Positions 16,376-24,820 of a stretch of 36,124 bases of DNA are shown in pieces. Within the stretch, counting starts at the first letter, position 1. Every line of letters starts with the position of its first letter. The notes beneath the pieces were generated by a model. The model did not search any database. It saw nothing but the letters and a program-made list of their open reading frames with translations, and was not told where the DNA came from. Made by a program: the position numbers and the translations under genes. The stretch covers positions 1 through 36,124 of the IMG/VR virus record IMGVR_UViG_3300042863_000707; one strand, given 5' to 3'. This DNA comes from a virus.

Positions 16376-17887
16376 ATGATAACAATAATATATTCAACCC
16401 ATAAAGACGAAACATATAATAACAAATTTAAACAACATTTGTTACAAACTGTTGGGTTAAAAAATGTACAGATATTAGAATTCCAAAACAATAATCAGTA
16501 TAGTTTGGCTGAGGTATATAACAAAGGTATATCACAATCTATATATGATATTGTTGTTTGTTGTCATAACGACATTAAATTAGAAAAAAATTGGGGTAAG
16601 AAACTAGTTAGTGATTTTGAAAATAATCCTGACTATGGAATTATTGGTAAGGCGGGGTCATGTTATTTCCCTGAATCAGGGGTATACTGGGAGGAAATGA
16701 GAACAACTATGGTTGGTCATGTTTATCACCACCCTGTAGGTCAAAATAAATGGATTAACAAATATTCTGCAAAAATACCTCAACTGATACCTGTTGTAAC
16801 TATTGATGGGTTATTTATGTCATTCGACAAAACAAAAATTAAAAACACGTTTGACGAAACGATTGGGAAATTTCACTTTTATGACCATCCGTTTTGTTTA
16901 AGTAATTATATTGAAAATGTTAAGATTGGTGTTACGTTTTCTTTTGACATCACACATGAATCTGTAGGACAACCGAATAACGAATTTTTTGAAAGTAAGG
17001 TTAAATTTTTAGAGAAATTCTTGTCTATATTACCATTAGATTTAAAACCTAACAGTGTTTACGTTCCTAAAGTAATTGAAAAACCAATTAAAAATATTGG
17101 TAAAGTTGCAATTATTATCCCAACAAAAGATAAGTTTGAATTAATCCAAAATTGCGTTGAATCATTTTACGAACATTGTAACCCCACTCTTTTCCATATT
17201 TTTATCGCCGACACTGGCTCCTCTGATGATAGTAAAACAAAATTAAAAGAGTTAATTAGTAATAAGAATAACATCACTTTAATTGAATATGATTATTACA
17301 ATTTTGCAAAAATAAATAATGATGTGGTTACAAACCATATACCTAATGAGTATGAATTTATTTTATTTTGTAATAACGATATTAAAATACTGAATAATGT
17401 AATATATAACATGTTAAAGATATTCAAAGACACCAATAAAACTGGAACCGTTGGGTGTCGATTACATTACGAAAATAACACAGTACAACATAATGGGATT
17501 ACTGTTTTTGTGGACAAATTAAAAAGACTACAAGCAACTCATATTGGGTTACGTACATACTACGGATATTATACAAACATATCCAAGGTAGTAGGTTCAA
17601 CAGCGGCATTACTAATGATTAGAAAAACAATGTTTGAAAAATGCGGTTATTTTAATGAGGTCTACCAATCTTGTTTTGAAGATGTTGAATTAAATTTAAA
17701 ATGTCTATCCTTAGGTTTTGAAAATTTAATTGATGGTAATTCAGTTGCTTACCATTATGAAAGCCAAACAAGGGGGGTTCAACAATCAAATGACATAGAA
17801 TTAAAGAACGACTATCAAAATGGATTAGTGCCGTTTGTTAATAAAAATTATGATAAATTAAAAAAATACATACCAGTACTACAGTAA
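16376..17887 (+). CDS. Two-domain glycosyltransferase (tandem GT-A/GT2)
   Basis: The protein has 503 residues. The first domain (1 to about 235) starts ITIIYSTHKDETY and has VVCCHNDIKLEKNWG (60-74) as a DxD-like site, plus GLFMSFDK later. The second domain (from about 243) begins VAIIIPTKDKFELIQNCVESF, continues FIADTGSSDDSK, and has FCNNDIKIL at its metal site and CGYFNEVYQSCFEDVELNLK, the usual GT2 acceptor/catalytic ED segment. This resembles bifunctional glycan-assembly transferases that add two sugars in turn. The acceptor is unknown. It ends the tightly packed part of the glycan cluster; an 86-base gap precedes phoH. Confidence 0.85.
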   Translation: MITIIYSTHKDETYNNKFKQHLLQTVGLKNVQILEFQNNNQYSLAEVYNKGISQSIYDIVVCCHNDIKLEKNWGKKLVSDFENNPDYGIIGKAGSCYFPESGVYWEEMRTTMVGHVYHHPVGQNKWINKYSAKIPQLIPVVTIDGLFMSFDKTKIKNTFDETIGKFHFYDHPFCLSNYIENVKIGVTFSFDITHESVGQPNNEFFESKVKFLEKFLSILPLDLKPNSVYVPKVIEKPIKNIGKVAIIIPTKDKFELIQNCVESFYEHCNPTLFHIFIADTGSSDDSKTKLKELISNKNNITLIEYDYYNFAKINNDVVTNHIPNEYEFILFCNNDIKILNNVIYNMLKIFKDTNKTGTVGCRLHYENNTVQHNGITVFVDKLKRLQATHIGLRTYYGYYTNISKVVGSTAALLMIRKTMFEKCGYFNEVYQSCFEDVELNLKCLSLGFENLIDGNSVAYHYESQTRGVQQSNDIELKNDYQNGLVPFVNKNYDKLKKYIPVLQ

Positions 17888-17973
17888 TTTACACAAATGA
17901 TTAATAATTAAAGTAATGGTATAATGAATTTATCAATATATAACCGATTAAGATACCCAATAACAATTTAACT

Positions 17974-18711
17974 ATGGCTGAACAACGAAAAAGAAAACCA
18001 ACAATAACCCCCACTCCGGAGACCACCAATAAACCGGTGAGTAAAAAAGACTTAATTAGTCAGATTATTAAAAGAAAAACTAAAGAAAAGTTTTTAAGCG
18101 TAAATCAAAAAAAGTATTATGACATTTTAACTAATAGTCAAATTACTATTTGTTCAGGACCTGCTGGTGTTGGTAAAAGTTATATTGCCATGAAAGCTGC
18201 GGTGGACTTATTGTCAGACCCAACAACACCTTATGAAAAAATTATTATCGTAAGACCTGCGGTTGAAGCAGAAGAAAAATTAGGGTCACTTCCTGGCAAT
18301 GTTGAAGAAAAATTAGACCCTTATATTTTCCCATCGTATTATTTATTAAATAAAATTATTGGTAAAGAAGCTAGAGAAAAATTAAAAGAAATTGAGGCAA
18401 TTGAAGTTTTTGCGTTAGCGTACATGAGAGGTATGAATATTGACAATTCAATTCTATTGTTTGAGGAGGCTCAGAACTCAACTCCAAGTCAAATGAAATT
18501 ACTATTGACAAGAATTGGGTTTAATTCTAAGTTCTTCCTTTCAGGTGACTTAGAACAATTTGACCGACATAAAGACAAAACTCAAACAGGTTTATGGGAC
18601 GCACTACAAAAGTTTCAAAATTTAGATGACATCGGAACATTTGAATTCAACCACGAAGATGTTGTTAGAAATCCTTTAATAAGTAAAATCTTAAAAAGAT
18701 ACGAAAACTAA
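17974..18711 (+). CDS. phoH: PhoH-like P-loop ATPase
   Basis: The 245-residue protein has Walker A GPAGVGKS (62-69), the PhoH signature IIIVRPAVEAEEKLGSLPG (90-108), Walker B LLFEEAQN (161-168, usually DEAQN) and the sensor-like SGDLEQFD (190-197). The first 30 residues are a basic, Thr/Pro-rich tail. PhoH-family ATPases are common in aquatic phages. They have been linked to RNA metabolism and phosphate starvation, but the phage role is not settled. The gene has its own 86-base upstream gap and a strong terminator just after it, so it may be transcribed alone or as the end of the preceding unit. Confidence 0.95.
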   Translation: MAEQRKRKPTITPTPETTNKPVSKKDLISQIIKRKTKEKFLSVNQKKYYDILTNSQITICSGPAGVGKSYIAMKAAVDLLSDPTTPYEKIIIVRPAVEAEEKLGSLPGNVEEKLDPYIFPSYYLLNKIIGKEAREKLKEIEAIEVFALAYMRGMNIDNSILLFEEAQNSTPSQMKLLLTRIGFNSKFFLSGDLEQFDRHKDKTQTGLWDALQKFQNLDDIGTFEFNHEDVVRNPLISKILKRYEN

Positions 18712-18721
18712 AATTATTATT

Positions 18722-18768
18722 AACCCAATAAGTATAAATTTAATTTAATTTACTTATTGGGTTTTTTA
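18722..18768 (+). terminator. Rho-independent terminator after phoH
   Basis: AACCCAATAAGTA (18722-18734) pairs perfectly with TACTTATTGGGTT (18751-18763), a 13-bp stem with a 16-base AT-rich loop, followed by TTTTT. It lies 10 bases after the phoH stop codon. Confidence 0.9.
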
Positions 18769-18779
18769 CATATTTTTTT

Positions 18780-19382
18780 ATGTATATGAGAATAGGTATA
18801 GAAATTAATGGAGTTCTACGAAACACATTGGATAAAATAGAACAAACCTATCAAAAATATATGATAGATAAAACGGACGGTCTTGAAGATGAGGATTCCT
18901 TTAAATATGAGATAAATCTTCCCGTAACAAGTTTGGACCTTAGAAGTCATTTCACCTTTCAATCTGATGATGAATTATTCACATTTCTGTATGAAGAATT
19001 CCCAATGGAAGTATTTGGTCATTCACAGTCATCAGAGTATTCAACATTTAACGATTTAAATGAAATATATGTTAACTTAAGGGACAATCACGATTTATTA
19101 ATTGTTTCCGATGAGATAGGTAAATCAAAACCAGCCTCATTATTCTTCCTATCAAAATTTGGTTGTTTAGTGGAAAAAGTAAAATTTTATAGTAATTCAA
19201 CAATTAACTCCATGTGGAATGAAATTGATGTTTTACTTACGGCAAATCCTGCATTATTATTAGACCATCCATCAGATAAGATATTAATTAAATATGAAAC
19301 AATTTATAATAATAATGTTAAGTCGGAACACACAATAAACACAATCAAAGAATTAAAAGATAAATTAAAAACTATTTTATAA
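18780..19382 (+). CDS. HAD-like protein with degenerate catalytic motifs
   Basis: The beginning MRIGIEINGVLRNTLDKIEQ has the spacing of HAD motif I (DxDGVLRD), but the nucleophile and general acid positions are Glu and Asn. Later LLIVSDEIGKSKPASLFFLSKFG (about 102-124) resembles motif II plus the lysine region, and IDVLLTANPALL (about 148-159) takes the place of the acidic motif IV. With its key Asp residues missing, this is probably a catalytically inactive HAD-fold protein. It has 200 residues; either ATG at 18780 or the one at 18786 could be the start. It ends one base into the next gene (TAATG). The function is unknown; a binding or regulatory role is possible. Confidence 0.65.
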   Translation: MYMRIGIEINGVLRNTLDKIEQTYQKYMIDKTDGLEDEDSFKYEINLPVTSLDLRSHFTFQSDDELFTFLYEEFPMEVFGHSQSSEYSTFNDLNEIYVNLRDNHDLLIVSDEIGKSKPASLFFLSKFGCLVEKVKFYSNSTINSMWNEIDVLLTANPALLLDHPSDKILIKYETIYNNNVKSEHTINTIKELKDKLKTIL

Positions 19383-19657
19383 TGTTAAAAATATTAGGAG
19401 AACATTACTATTTGGATTTAGACAAGATTGATGAATACATTCAAATAAATCAAGATTCATTATCGTCTTCTGGCGAAACTGAGAGTACACAAATTAATAT
19501 AGTAAAATACGAAACAATTAAACTAATGTTAGAAGTGATTATGGATGTCACAGATGAAATTGATGAAACCTTAGCAGGTAAAGGTTCAGAAATATCAATA
19601 CCATTTAAATTAGCGTTTAACACACTTTTAAATAAAAAATTACTAAACAAATACTAA
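19382..19657 (+). CDS. Small hypothetical acidic protein, 91 residues
   Basis: The protein begins MLKILGEHYYLDLDKIDEYI. It has a Ser-rich acidic middle and a helical second half (IKLMLEVIMDVTDEIDETL, then a Lys-rich tail). It is coupled to the upstream HAD-like gene through TAATG, and the next gene starts 4 bases after its stop. It resembles small phage proteins that hold a short hydrophobic helix and an acidic one, but I recognise no family and assign no function. Confidence 0.65.
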   Translation: MLKILGEHYYLDLDKIDEYIQINQDSLSSSGETESTQINIVKYETIKLMLEVIMDVTDEIDETLAGKGSEISIPFKLAFNTLLNKKLLNKY

Positions 19658-19661
19658 TACC

Positions 19662-20726
19662 ATGAATAAAGAACAAATTTCAAAATTAGAACAGTCAATC
19701 CAAAACATGAAAGATAAGAAATCAAGAATCTATCTTTTAGTTCAGGATACTAAGGGTAACGCCAAATCATCAATTGCTTACATCTATAATTTAGGGATGT
19801 CATTATTAAATGAAGGGTATAACCCAATCATTTTACATGAGAAACCTGACTACACTGGCGTATCAGGATGGTTAGGGGAATCATACATGACATCATTACC
19901 CCATAAATCAATTGAAGGCGAAAACTTAGAAGTTTCACCTGAAGACTTTATTGTTATTCCTGAATTATACGGATTTGTGATGAGTCAAATTTCTAAATTA
20001 CCTTGTGGTAAAATTGTACTATGTCAAGCTTATGACCACGTATTGGAAACCTTGCAACCAGGACAATCTTGGTCACAATTAGGTTTTTACAAATGTATTA
20101 CCACATCAGAATCTCAAATGGAGTTTTTAGAAAATTTAATGAAAGGTATTTCTTATGATATTTTAAGACCGTTTATTTCAGAATCATTCACCAAACAAAC
20201 ATTACCCCCAAAACCAATCATTGCGGTTCATTCAAGAGAACAAAGAGATTCCGTTAATTTAATTAAATCTTTCTATATAAAATTCCCACAATATAGATGG
20301 GTTACTTTTAGAGATATGAGAGGTTTATCTGAAGAAGAATTTGCCAAAGCATTAAAAGAAAGTTTCTTATCTGTATGGATTGATGACAAAAGTGCTTATG
20401 GTACATTCCCATTAGAGTCAATGACTTGTGGAGTTCCTGTCTTAGGTTTAACACCAAACTTACTACCCCCTTGGATGTCAGAGAATAATGGTATTTGGAT
20501 TAACAATAAGAATCAAATGGTAGATTTTGTTGCGGACTTCCTACAAAATTGGTTAGAGGACAATGTTAACCCTAATTTATATGAGGAAATGATTAAAACT
20601 GTTGAGAATTTATCAACAAAAAAAGAATTCGATGAGGTTTCTGTAAAGTTATTTAACGATTACGTTAACACAAGACTTACTTCATTTGAAGAACAATTAA
20701 CTAAACTAGAAATTATTGAAGAATAA
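19662..20726 (+). CDS. Glycosyltransferase, GT4/GT1-like
   Basis: This 354-residue protein has two Rossmann-like halves. The first contains SRIYLLVQDTKGNAKSSIAY (about 20-39) and GYNPIILHEKPD. The second carries GTFPLESMTCGVPVLGLTPN (about 246-265), the E-x(n)-E-like donor-binding loop of GT4 family transferases, after FRDMRGLSEEEFAKALKE. A coiled C-terminal helix follows. It would transfer a sugar from a nucleotide donor to an unknown acceptor. The next gene starts one base after its stop, so the two transferases are probably made together. Confidence 0.8.
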   Translation: MNKEQISKLEQSIQNMKDKKSRIYLLVQDTKGNAKSSIAYIYNLGMSLLNEGYNPIILHEKPDYTGVSGWLGESYMTSLPHKSIEGENLEVSPEDFIVIPELYGFVMSQISKLPCGKIVLCQAYDHVLETLQPGQSWSQLGFYKCITTSESQMEFLENLMKGISYDILRPFISESFTKQTLPPKPIIAVHSREQRDSVNLIKSFYIKFPQYRWVTFRDMRGLSEEEFAKALKESFLSVWIDDKSAYGTFPLESMTCGVPVLGLTPNLLPPWMSENNGIWINNKNQMVDFVADFLQNWLEDNVNPNLYEEMIKTVENLSTKKEFDEVSVKLFNDYVNTRLTSFEEQLTKLEIIEE

Positions 20727-20727
20727 T

Positions 20728-21540
20728 ATGGAAAACACACAAAAATTTGACGTATCGGTTATTTTACCAATTAAGTCAGGAAAAGCAAACGGATTTACTG
20801 AATACTTTGAAAAATGTATTGAGTCATTAAAAAATCAAAAAGTTGGTATCAATGAATTAATTATCGTTCACACTAACGAAACGTATATTGTTGATTATAT
20901 CAATCAATTTGATTTTGGAACTTTAAACGTTATTAAAGTTGAGTGGACAAAAGATGCAAACTACGCATCACAAATAAATTACGGTGTAAGGTCCGCAAAA
21001 TCTAAATGGGTTTCTCTATTTGAGTTTGATGATGAGTATTCGAGCATTTGGTTCAAAAACGTTGAGGTTTACTCTAATGCGTATTCAGAGGTTGACGCGT
21101 TCTTACCTATTGTTGTTGATACAGACCAAACAGGTAAATTTGCTGGATTTACTAATGAAGCGACATTTGCGGCAAACTTCACACCTGAAATGGGTATTTT
21201 AACTAATGAAACTTTATTAGAATATCAAAATTTTCAAATTTCTGGTATGGTAATTAAAACATCATCGTTTATTGATTTTGGTTTAATTAAATCCTCATTC
21301 AAATTAACATTTGGTTACGAATTCTTCTTAAGAATGACACATAATTCAGTTAAATTTATGTCAATACCTAAGATTGGTTATAAACACACTAACCTGAGAG
21401 ATGGTTCTATTTTTTGGAATTATAAAAATGGCGACGATAGATTAACAGAAGACGAAGTAAGATTTTGGATTGACTCTGCCAAAAAAGAATACTTTTTTAT
21501 TAATGACAGAGCCATAAAGTATGAACCACAAACAGTTTAA
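20728..21540 (+). CDS. GT2-like glycosyltransferase
   Basis: I place the start at ATG 20728, immediately after the upstream stop; a TTG at 20716 would only add four residues. FDVSVILPIKSGKANG (6-21) is the first strand of a GT-A domain, NELIIVHTNE the second, and FEFDDEYSSIWF (about 97-108) the DxD-type metal site. A later GYEFFLRMTH segment (about 195-204) fits the acceptor side. The 270-residue length is typical for GT2. It shares one base with the sigma-factor-like gene (TAATG), a notable link between the glycan cluster and the late-gene switch. Confidence 0.8.
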   Translation: MENTQKFDVSVILPIKSGKANGFTEYFEKCIESLKNQKVGINELIIVHTNETYIVDYINQFDFGTLNVIKVEWTKDANYASQINYGVRSAKSKWVSLFEFDDEYSSIWFKNVEVYSNAYSEVDAFLPIVVDTDQTGKFAGFTNEATFAANFTPEMGILTNETLLEYQNFQISGMVIKTSSFIDFGLIKSSFKLTFGYEFFLRMTHNSVKFMSIPKIGYKHTNLRDGSIFWNYKNGDDRLTEDEVRFWIDSAKKEYFFINDRAIKYEPQTV

Positions 21541-22289
21541 TGACAGAAATTATTAATTTAACAGGAGATACAAATGTTGAGTTAAAGAAGAAAGGTAGAA
21601 AACCTAAACAATTAAATTATTTTGATGTTCCAGAAGAGTTGGCCGTTGTTAGATTTTTAGAAGCAACAACTTACGAAGAAAGAAATAAAATTTATAACGA
21701 TTTTTTAAAAAAACCTTTAGATAAGATGATATCTTCAATAATACGAAGATACAAATTATATAGAAAAGACATGGACTTTACGGATATACATGTAGACACT
21801 CACTCATTCTTAATGACAAAAATTGAAAAGTTTAAACCCTCTAGGGAGAAAAAAGCTTATTCATATTTTGGTACAATCTGTAAGAACTATCTTATGGGGC
21901 AAATCATTAAGGACCAAAAAGAAACTAACCGAAAAATATCATATGAGGATATTTCCACAAGTTTGGAAAATAACCCCAACTTTTCGTACAGTATTGAAAA
22001 AGAAGGTATTGACTCAGAAAAAGTAATCAAAAACTTTTTACTTGAGTTAGACAATTTTTTAAAAAATGAAAATTTATCGGATAATGAAGTCAAATTAGGG
22101 TATGCCTTACATGACCTTTTTGAGAACTATGAATCTATTTTTATTGGTAATGATAATAATAAATTTAATAAAAATATAATACTACTTTCATTAAGGGAAA
22201 TGACAAATTTGTCAACCAAAGAAATTAGGGGGTCAATGAAGAAATACAAATCGATGTATTATACTTTAGTGCAAAATATGGTTAAATAA
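21540..22289 (+). CDS. Putative late sigma factor (T4 gp55-like)
   Basis: The 249-residue protein has a basic N-terminal tail (ELKKKGRKPKQ). A helical core, AVVRFLEATTYEERNKIYNDFLKKPLDKMISSIIRRY, is followed by KFKPSREKKAYSYFGTICKNYLMGQIIKDQKETNRK (about 98-131). This matches the pattern of sigma-70 region 2 as kept in T4 gp55, where F/Y-x-Y-a-x-x-n-x-x-x-x-I precedes basic residues. A final helical part contains NLSTKEIRGSMKKYKSMYY, which resembles a region-4 helix-turn-helix remnant. gp55 directs host RNA polymerase to late promoters with a sliding clamp. The baseplate genes follow directly. I consider the sigma call probable but based on pattern only. Confidence 0.65.
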   Translation: MTEIINLTGDTNVELKKKGRKPKQLNYFDVPEELAVVRFLEATTYEERNKIYNDFLKKPLDKMISSIIRRYKLYRKDMDFTDIHVDTHSFLMTKIEKFKPSREKKAYSYFGTICKNYLMGQIIKDQKETNRKISYEDISTSLENNPNFSYSIEKEGIDSEKVIKNFLLELDNFLKNENLSDNEVKLGYALHDLFENYESIFIGNDNNKFNKNIILLSLREMTNLSTKEIRGSMKKYKSMYYTLVQNMVK

Positions 22290-22302
22290 AATTTTATAGT
22301 TA

Positions 22303-22310
22303 ATATTTAT
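22303..22310 (+). promoter_or_regulatory. Candidate phage promoter element ATATTTAT
   Basis: ATATTTAT lies 4 bases before the ATG at 22315, in the 25-base gap after the sigma-factor-like gene. It matches the recurrent element of this window. The very short distance would give a nearly leaderless mRNA if it is a promoter. Confidence 0.35.
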
Positions 22311-22314
22311 TGTA

Positions 22315-22692
22315 ATGGGAAGACCGCAAAAAAAAGAAATTAATTTAACTAAGGAGTCAATGTTATCTTTGATGCAAGAAATTTATAATGAACTTGTTGA
22401 GCAAAGAAACACGGCTATTAGAATACAAAATAAAATGTTGACAATGATGAAAGAACCTGAGGATATGACTCTAATAGGTCCTGTTATTGAAAAACAACAA
22501 AAAATTATTAACGACTGTGTTGAAAAAAAATTAACATTATCTAAACTACAATCTACTATGTGGGAAAAGTCTAACTCCGCAGGAAGTGGTGGTTTCTCAA
22601 TTACTGATTTAGGTGTGGATGATGATTTATTAGAAAATTTAATACAAAAAGATGCCTCTAAACCTGATGGGTCTTACAAAATGAAAAACTAA
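22315..22692 (+). CDS. Small helical protein, possible terminase-small-subunit-like
   Basis: This 125-residue protein starts MGRPQKKEINLTKESMLSLM and is almost entirely helical: two long helices around MKEPEDMTLIGPVIEKQQKI, then a flexible Ser/Gly segment and an acidic tail (DDDLLENLIQKD). This order of helix, Pro-turn, helix and short acidic tail recalls T4 gp16-type small terminase subunits, but the similarity is weak and could be chance. It precedes the 635-residue virion protein by 5 bases. A virion or packaging role is plausible, but I cannot establish it. Confidence 0.6.
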   Translation: MGRPQKKEINLTKESMLSLMQEIYNELVEQRNTAIRIQNKMLTMMKEPEDMTLIGPVIEKQQKIINDCVEKKLTLSKLQSTMWEKSNSAGSGGFSITDLGVDDDLLENLIQKDASKPDGSYKMKN

Positions 22693-22697
22693 CTAAA

Positions 22698-24605
22698 ATG
22701 GGCTCATTAGATTTAGGGGTTGATTATAAATCCGCACAAAAAAAGATTTCGGCAACAACCTCATACAAAGATTTAAAATCTCAATATGACACCACCTCTA
22801 AAACTGCCGGAGAGTCTTTTGATACTGCAAAAGAAAACGTTACAGAATCTTTAGATAAAGTTAAAGAACAAACTAAAAGATTTCAAAAAGAAATCAAAAA
22901 TCAATTTGAACAATTATTAGACATTAATAACCTTACTGGCGGTAAAGGTGCTAGTACAATTAGTTACGTTAAAAAAACCTTAATTAGAACTATTAAGAAT
23001 ATTGAACCTCAAATCATCGAAATTCTTCAGGAAGAAGCAATAAACGCTGTTGGCTGTGACCAACAACAAACATATGCCGCACAGGTAATCTATGTCAAAG
23101 TAAGTTCAATAGATTTAATCAATCTATTAAAGAAAGTACCTGCAAGTAAAGATGGAAAAGTCTTATACGAAAAAAACCCAATTGCAATACAACTTTATCC
23201 ATTCTCAATGAATAAAGAATTATATGAAAGAATACAAAGTGGTAACCCTTATTCAACCGATAATGGAGCACAATATATTGGTCAATCAGGACAAGCATTA
23301 TTTGATATTCAATACGTTACTATAAACGCTTTAGGTGAGACAGGACATTGGTTTAAGGTAACTCTTGCAAATAGAATAGGTAGTATTAATAAGGTTGGTA
23401 CTTTTTTAGCGGATTATTATAGAACAATTAAGGTTGTTGAGTTTACAAATATTATGGCAAATATTATGGAGTCATTAAGTGGGGCGATATCTATTAGTGC
23501 TAATGTTGGTGTTGCTCAAGCCGAAGATACTAGTAAATTTATGATGATAATCCAAAGGGTTTTAGGTTTATGTTTTGACAATAAAAAAGAAATTGATGTT
23601 AGTGGTATTGCAAAATTGGCGGAATTAGACGATATTGATGAGTCATTTTTTGAATTCACAGATATTGATTTACGTAATATAGACCAAAGAGTTACTAACA
23701 TTAAAAATGGTGTGGTTGAATTTGAAGATTGTGGTAATGTTAAATTACCGGTTAATTATGATGATATTCTAAATGATTTAGGTACATTAAATTTTATTGA
23801 GGATAAGGACTTAGTTGATGCTGCGGATGCGTTAACTCAAACGTTAATTAATAATCCCGAATGGCAAGGATTTGCTATTCAGGGTAATATTAAAGCCGCG
23901 GTAGATTTAAACTTCCTTAAATTAATTGTTCAAGGAATTGCCGCCGCTCTACTATCTCCAAAAATATTATTACCAATATTTGTAATGTTAAAGTCAATAG
24001 GTCAAACATTTGTTGATGGTGTTAATTCATTTGTTGATTTTATGAAAACCTTTAAAAAGTTTTTTATAAATTTAATATCAAAAATTGGAGCGTTATTTGT
24101 TAAAGAACTTTTTTATCTAATTAAAAAAGATATTTTAAATTTAATACAATCAGTAATCCAAGACGTTGCTAGAGAAAAATTAGATAAACGAATTATTATA
24201 ATTTTAAAATTAATTCAACTTATCATAATTGTTGCTCAGTTTATTTCAGATTGGCGTAAATGTAAAAGTGTTATTGATGAAATTCTGTGGCTGTTAAAAA
24301 TTGCGGGAACAGGTTGGGGTGGTGATATACCATTACCACTATTGTTTGCCTCCCAATTTGCGGGTGGGTATTCTGAAACTCGAGCATTTATTGGGGCTAT
24401 TGAGGAAATGCAAAAACTTGGTATTCCAACAGGACCAATGCCTGACGGAAGTCCTAATTTAGATGTTTTAAAAATGTTAGGACAGATGAAAGCTATGGCT
24501 TCGGAAGAGGCGGAAAATGGTAAGGTACAAATTGCGGTAGGGGCATTAACAATGACCCCAGCAGGTCTGACAGTTCCTGCGAGTTCTTTTGGTAAAAAAA
24601 TGTAA
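22698..24605 (+). CDS. Predicted virion structural protein with large hydrophobic helical C-terminal region
   Basis: This 635-residue protein starts with a coiled-coil-like region (about 25-75, KVKEQTKRFQKEIKNQFEQL). A beta-rich middle domain follows. The strongly hydrophobic and amphipathic stretch at about 395-535 contains FLKLIVQGIAAALLSP, LLPIFVMLKSIGQTF and RIIIILKLIQLIIIVAQF. The end (SAETRAF-like helix, then TPAGLTVPASSFGKK) is flexible. It lies directly before the gp5-like gene with a 70-residue gene between, so it is likely part of the tail/baseplate or injected with the DNA. The hydrophobic block could insert into a host membrane, but no family is recognised. Its length and order do not match a known T4 protein. 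Confidence 0.7.
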   Translation: MGSLDLGVDYKSAQKKISATTSYKDLKSQYDTTSKTAGESFDTAKENVTESLDKVKEQTKRFQKEIKNQFEQLLDINNLTGGKGASTISYVKKTLIRTIKNIEPQIIEILQEEAINAVGCDQQQTYAAQVIYVKVSSIDLINLLKKVPASKDGKVLYEKNPIAIQLYPFSMNKELYERIQSGNPYSTDNGAQYIGQSGQALFDIQYVTINALGETGHWFKVTLANRIGSINKVGTFLADYYRTIKVVEFTNIMANIMESLSGAISISANVGVAQAEDTSKFMMIIQRVLGLCFDNKKEIDVSGIAKLAELDDIDESFFEFTDIDLRNIDQRVTNIKNGVVEFEDCGNVKLPVNYDDILNDLGTLNFIEDKDLVDAADALTQTLINNPEWQGFAIQGNIKAAVDLNFLKLIVQGIAAALLSPKILLPIFVMLKSIGQTFVDGVNSFVDFMKTFKKFFINLISKIGALFVKELFYLIKKDILNLIQSVIQDVAREKLDKRIIIILKLIQLIIIVAQFISDWRKCKSVIDEILWLLKIAGTGWGGDIPLPLLFASQFAGGYSETRAFIGAIEEMQKLGIPTGPMPDGSPNLDVLKMLGQMKAMASEEAENGKVQIAVGALTMTPAGLTVPASSFGKKM

Positions 24606-24607
24606 TT

Positions 24608-24820
24608 ATGACGAAAAAAGAACAATCAGAAAAAGCCATAAAAATAATAAAAGATTACAAATCACACTCAAATAAAGATTTGACTTTTGTTATGGATTTT
24701 ATTCAAGAAGATTTTAAATTTACCAAAGACGCCGTTATTAAAATGACCGAACATTTAGATAAATTAGAATTAACTTACAATACTATTCTTAAAGAATATC
24801 AAAACAGAACTAGTAAATAA
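24608..24820 (+). CDS. Small coiled-coil protein, 70 residues
   Basis: The sequence [20 protein letters not shown] continues as helices ([20 protein letters not shown], then [19 protein letters not shown]) with no globular beta part. It sits between two virion genes, starting 2 bases after the first stop and sharing one base (TAATG) with the next start. The spacing makes it a real gene. A small tail or chaperone-type protein is a guess from context. Confidence 0.65.
   Translation: MTKKEQSEKAIKIIKDYKSHSNKDLTFVMDFIQEDFKFTKDAVIKMTEHLDKLELTYNTILKEYQNRTSK

Noticed and set aside
17920-17925. TATAAT box before phoH as a sigma-70 promoter
   Set aside because: No suitable -35 box is at the right distance, and the likely host type does not use this box; the region is AT-rich enough for chance.
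20716-20727. TTG start for the GT2-like gene at 20728
   Set aside because: The ATG directly after the upstream stop is a better start; the TTG adds only four residues.
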